Shown: piece after piece, positions 60,576 to 64,000 of the stretch
Layout: the number at the start of each line of letters is the position of its first letter
How positions within the stretch are numbered: the stretch's first letter is position 1
NCBI GenBank assembly: GCA_037042915.1
Contig: CM073199.1
Coordinates: 1,674,001-1,738,000 of the forward strand
Direction of reading: 5' to 3'
Source of the DNA: Auricularia sp. M13
Taxonomy: Eukaryota; Basidiomycota; Agaricomycetes; Auriculariales; Auriculariaceae
Length of the DNA: 64,000 nt
Program-made: the position numbers and the translations under genes
The notes under the pieces: generated by a model
Databases searched by the model: none
What the model saw: the letters and a program-made list of their open reading frames with translations, nothing else
What the model was told of the DNA's origin: nothing

Positions 60576-61075
60576 CATATGCCTGTAAGTGACTGTGCCC
60601 CCCAATTCCAGGTGGATTCCAGGTGGAAAAATGCAACTATGCAAGAAAAGTGTCAGAATGTCAAATCCATCATATTTTGATGGTATACCCCCTCAGGTGG
60701 AATTTGGGTGGAATTCCACTGGACCGTTGGATCGGATGGGCCAGAATGGCCGAATTCCGGTGGAATTCCACTGGAAACAATGTGGAAATTCATCAAAAAC
60801 TGTGATTAAGTGTTGGGTTAGGTTAGGTTAGGTTAGGTTAGGTTAGGAGTTAGGTTAGGTTAGGTTAGGTTAGGGGTTAGGTTAGGTTAGGTTAGGTTAG
60901 GTTACTAGAACGTTTTCATGTTTCCTGGGGCGGCTGTGCATCTCTGAACCTTATTTGTGATGTCTAACATATTTTCTCACCCCTTAGAAAATATTTTGTC
61001 TGGAGCAGGTTTTCCACCGGAATTCCACCTGGAATCCTCCTGGAACCAGGGGGCAGTTTCAGGTTCTCCCATATG
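60576..61075. repeat. Inverted-repeat (MITE-like) element with internal (TTAGG)n
   Basis: The ends are inverted copies of each other over about 55-60 bases with mismatches. Both have CATATG near the outer edge (60576-60581 and 61070-61075), then GCCCCC, then TTCCAGG(T/A)GGATTCCAGGTGG. No open frame; non-autonomous. Internal copies of GGTGGAATTCCACTGG recur at 60700-60775. A (TTAGG)n tract sits in the middle at 60815-60904. Confidence 0.7.
60815..60904 (+). repeat. (TTAGG)n interstitial tract
   Basis: About 17 units of GGTTA/TTAGG in 90 bases, broken twice (AGGAGTTAGG near 60847 and AGGGGTTAGG near 60873). Most basidiomycete telomeres are TTAGGG, so this five-base form is not the expected host telomere unit. 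Confidence 0.9.
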
Positions 61076-61105
61076 CTCCCACTGAATCTGTTTTGCCGCT
61101 GTCTT

Positions 61106-61260
61106 GTCATGGCAGAGCGCTTGTCACTCGACAAGACTGATGCCCAAGAGAGGAGGTTGGCGCACTGTTTCCCCTTGGACTGAGACTTGGCCAAAGTTGC
61201 ATGCCTCTGTCACGGCAGAGCGCTCGTCACTCGCTGAGACCGACGCCCAAAGGAGGAGAG
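61106..61260 (+). repeat. Direct repeat TGTCAYGGCAGAGCGCT
   Basis: TGTCATGGCAGAGCGCTTG at 61106 and TGTCACGGCAGAGCGCTCG at about 61207 open two similar stretches of 50 or more bases, 101 bases apart. A third copy is inverted near 63104. Confidence 0.75.
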
Positions 61261-63105
61261 AGGGACGAGGAAGAACGGACAAGCGGTACAATTGACCAGA
61301 CCAAACCTAGGGTACACGCATCTACACCCCACAACCTATATACCCATCTCCAGAGACCGATGATCCGATCCAGGGTGATCCCGGGGATAGTGAACGCATC
61401 CCCCATCATCTCCTAGGGTGCCGACGCCCCTCCAGACCTCCGGTCGAGCACGGTCCGAGGCGGGGCTAAGGTGTTGAGATATACCATACACACCGAGGAC
61501 ACGGACCGAGGAGGAGGGCGTCACACGGGCGCATAGGGATGGCGTCAAGCCACGTCCGAGAGATAGCGCGCCCGTGGGAGGCCCAATAGAGGCGTCTCCG
61601 AGCCTCCGGGGCTGCACAGGATGACCAGCCAAGCCCGTCTGAGGTCCGAAGGGGGGCCTAGAGTCTGTCCCGAGCGTCCCAGCGCACGTACCCGACGCAT
61701 ACAGCGAGGTGAGAGCAGCTGAACCAGGGTCCGAGGGTAGGAAACCTCCCCCGAGCCGAATTGGGGTATGCGCCGAGGTCGTCTCACCTCATAGACCGAT
61801 AGAGAGCGGCGCGTAGATCATATCCCGAACCGTTCAGCCCGAAGTCTACAACCCTGGCCGAGTCTCAGTCCGAGGGTAAACAGTACGCCGACTGTATGCA
61901 GCAGCGACCGAACGCTCAGCGAAGCGTCGTAAAATCCGCGGACGAACGGACAGAGCTTGCGGAGACCATGAAGACCGCAACAGCCTCAGGCTGTTTGTCA
62001 CGGTGTGCTGCATACACTACCGACCAGGAGGTATAGCCGACCAGGAAGGGTACTCAGGAGGGGAAGGTTGAACACATAATGGACCAGATCCAACCTAGGG
62101 TACATCCGAAGGCAATTGCCAGTACATATAGTCCGATCAGAGGCCGACCGGATCCCAGCGCCACAGATGACAGAGGAAGTCAACCAACACCAAAGGGAGG
62201 TCCGGAAGCAATGGAGAAAGACATCAGGGAAGTCACCGAGGGTAATCGGGAGCCAGTGAAAGTAATGGGGGGTAAAGGGAGGCAAGGGAGGGTCAAGAAA
62301 AAGTGAAGCGTTGTGCCGAAAGCGCAGAACAACACCAGACGAAGGTGATAAAGGATGTCCGTGCCTATGGAGGGTATCAGGTGGGTATCTGAGACAGACC
62401 GAGGTGTCCTTGCATGTATGCACACACCGACACGGGAGAAAGGGGGCCGACGCAATGGCGAGCGCAGCAGTGAGTGCAACGCGTCAGCAAGCACGGTACA
62501 AGCGCACCACCCAACAATCAAGACTCCCAATGTGTCCAGACATCCTCCGGACCATGGACAGTGCTGAGCGCGGACCGAGGAGAGTGTGGCAGCCGAGGTC
62601 CGAGGTACCGGAGCGGTTGAGCGTCCATGGGACAGAGGGTGAAGGATGGACGTCGGCAAGATCGTTGCAGCTTTGCCTGTACTCCCAGCGCGCACCGGCA
62701 ATGCAGGGCAATGCCTGAGGTGTGATGTGCTGCATATCCGAAGGTGTAGGCCGTAATGTGACACCAAGGAGACGGACCGACGAGCGGCTACATGCTGGTT
62801 GAAAACCAACGCAGCAGTGGTCGACGACAATGGCAATGGCGTGTCGCATCCAAGGACCAAGGATGACAACGGTCCGGTGACGCCGAGAGAAGGTATCCGA
62901 GGTGCCAGCAGTCCGGAGAGGCATGTGGGACGGGGTCAGATGGAGCGTGCAAAGCAGCAAAAGAGATCCAACAGAAGCGGCGTATGGGCGCGATTGCCGC
63001 ACACCGTAACAGTCTGGTCAATTGTACTGCTTGTCTGTTCTTCATTGTCCCTCTTTCCTCTCTCAGGCATCAGTGTCAGCAAGTGATGAGCACTCTGCCA
63101 TGACA
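61205..63105. mobile_element. Old element with about 95-base inverted terminal repeats, family unknown
   Basis: The left end (TGTCACGGCAGAGCGCTCG ... GGTACAATTGACCAGAC, about 61205-61303) returns inverted at about 63010-63105 with moderate divergence. The interior, about 1.7 kb, is purine-rich, with CCGAGGTCCGAGG-like runs, and has no recognised transposase or other domain. A segment with AACCTAGGGTACA occurs directly at about 61305-61390 and 62081-62160. The whole looks non-autonomous and aged. Confidence 0.55.
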
Positions 63106-63209
63106 CTATCACCCCCTAGTCGGATAGAGAACAGCAAGTAAATCATATTGAGAGCTGACCAGCCCAGGATGCACCCCTGGCACATGGTCTGAGGCAGGGA
63201 GATACGGTA
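63106..63209. other. Spacer between inverted-end element and palindrome
   Basis: About 100 bases, no feature recognised. Confidence 0.3.
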
Positions 63210-64000
63210 GGGAAACTTGAGAATGCTGGTCCATAAATTGCATATACCACGTAATCTACTGCAGGGAGAACTACGGTGTATATATGGAACTTGTAGCTCT
63301 AAAGGAGCTCTATCAGGTGGTATATAGGTACTGGCAAAGGGGTGCAATCCGGGGGTGAGAGAGAGGATCCGATGAAGAGGTGGAAAATCACATTGCCAGA
63401 ATCAGGTCCTCCGGATAATTTGAGGTTTCTCTCTCAATCTATACGTAATTCTGAGGTGAGTTTACTATTTGAGCCAAAGTGGTTGGATGTCCGATTCTGG
63501 AGCCAGTGGACCCACAATTTCTGCTTGCTCAACCTCTCAACGAGGCAATGGCCTACCTAACTGCATACCCCTGGACTGAGACATGGTCTAGAGTACATGA
63601 TATGTAGTCTTATGCTCTGAGAAGGATTCTCTGACCCTTGGTTGGCCCTCAAGGTCATTCAATTCCCGGATATAGAAAGCATGGAATCCAGGTTAATTGA
63701 GAAATTGCTCCAGAACGGGACATCCAACCACTTTGGCTCAAATAGTAAACTCACCTCAGAATTACGTATAGATTGAGAGAGAAACCTCAAATTATCCGGA
63801 GGACCTGATTCTGGCAATGTGATTTTCCACCTCTTCATCGGATCCTCTCTCTCACCCCCGGATTGCACCCCTTTGCCAGTACCTATATACCACCTGATAG
63901 AGCTCCTTGAGAGCTACAAGTTCCATATATACACCGTAGTTCTCCCTGCAGTAGATTACGTGGTATATGCAATTTATGGACCAGCATTCTCAAGTTTCCC
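63210..64000. repeat. Large palindrome, 283-base arms, reaches window end
   Basis: The left arm 63210-63492 and right arm 63718-64000 are reverse complements with one difference noticed (near 63303) and no length change. The spacer is 225 bases (63493-63717). The window ends inside the right arm, so the true arm is probably longer, matching sequence left of 63210 or ending beyond the edge. Open frames in the arms mirror each other and are not taken as genes. Confidence 0.85.

Noticed and set aside
63342-63868. Two mirror-image open frames of about 70 residues with identical starts
   Set aside because: They exist only because the palindrome arms are identical; no domain or splice support.

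Overview
The window looks like nuclear DNA of a filamentous basidiomycete, most likely an Agaricomycete. Genes are dense and split by many 45-60 base introns with GT(R)NG donors and YAG acceptors. Products are fungal: GH51 arabinofuranosidase, GH55 beta-1,3-glucanase, pyridoxal-reductase-type aldo/keto reductases, an F-box protein, a Helitron with an HUH Rep/helicase protein, and a small GRPxxYxT protein of a kind common in mushrooms. The species cannot be named from the sequence.

Layout. 1-8.4 kb: 5' end of a HAD hydrolase, a gene-poor stretch, a B12D/NDUFA4-like mitochondrial protein, a secreted GH51 enzyme and a CCDC90/FMP32-like mitochondrial coiled-coil protein. 8.4-26.7 kb: a family and duplication region. 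A secreted Ala/Gly/Val-rich repeat protein, an aldo/keto reductase (AKR) and the trimethylguanosine synthase TGS1 lie in one order on the + strand (8.6-12.8 kb); most of that block recurs inverted at 22.3-26.7 kb. In the + block the AKR is a deletion relic. In the - block the AKR is whole and TGS1 is only a 5' fragment. Between them lie two tandem copies of an unknown nuclear-type gene, a further intact AKR and a secreted GH55 glucanase. 26.8-42.7 kb: ordinary host genes, namely a peroxisomal (PTS1 -AKL) acyl-CoA synthetase, the large B-block subunit of TFIIIC, a HAD phosphatase, a UBE2G1-type E2 and an F-box protein.

42.7-58.6 kb is an accessory island. It has a truncated Helitron RepHel gene, two divergent small coiled-coil genes, a large nuclear-type gene with seven tandemly amplified phase-0 exons, an acidic Asp/Ser/Ala-rich protein and a small GRPxxYxT gene. 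The spaces between them carry many copies of a palindromic motif, GCTGGSGCCCCAGC, not noticed in the other intergenic stretches read. 58.8-64 kb is repeat DNA with no gene seen: about 180-base tandem repeats, a GTCCCAA-rich patch, a tRNA-derived SINE-like head, a small inverted-repeat element holding a (TTAGG)n tract, a 1.9 kb element with about 95-base inverted ends, and a palindrome with 283-base arms that reaches the window end.

The best leads are the exon-amplification gene, the palindromic-motif island around it, the mosaic divergence of the inverted secreted-protein paralogs, and the TTAGG-bearing inverted-repeat element. Exon boundaries were read by eye from splice signals and protein continuity.
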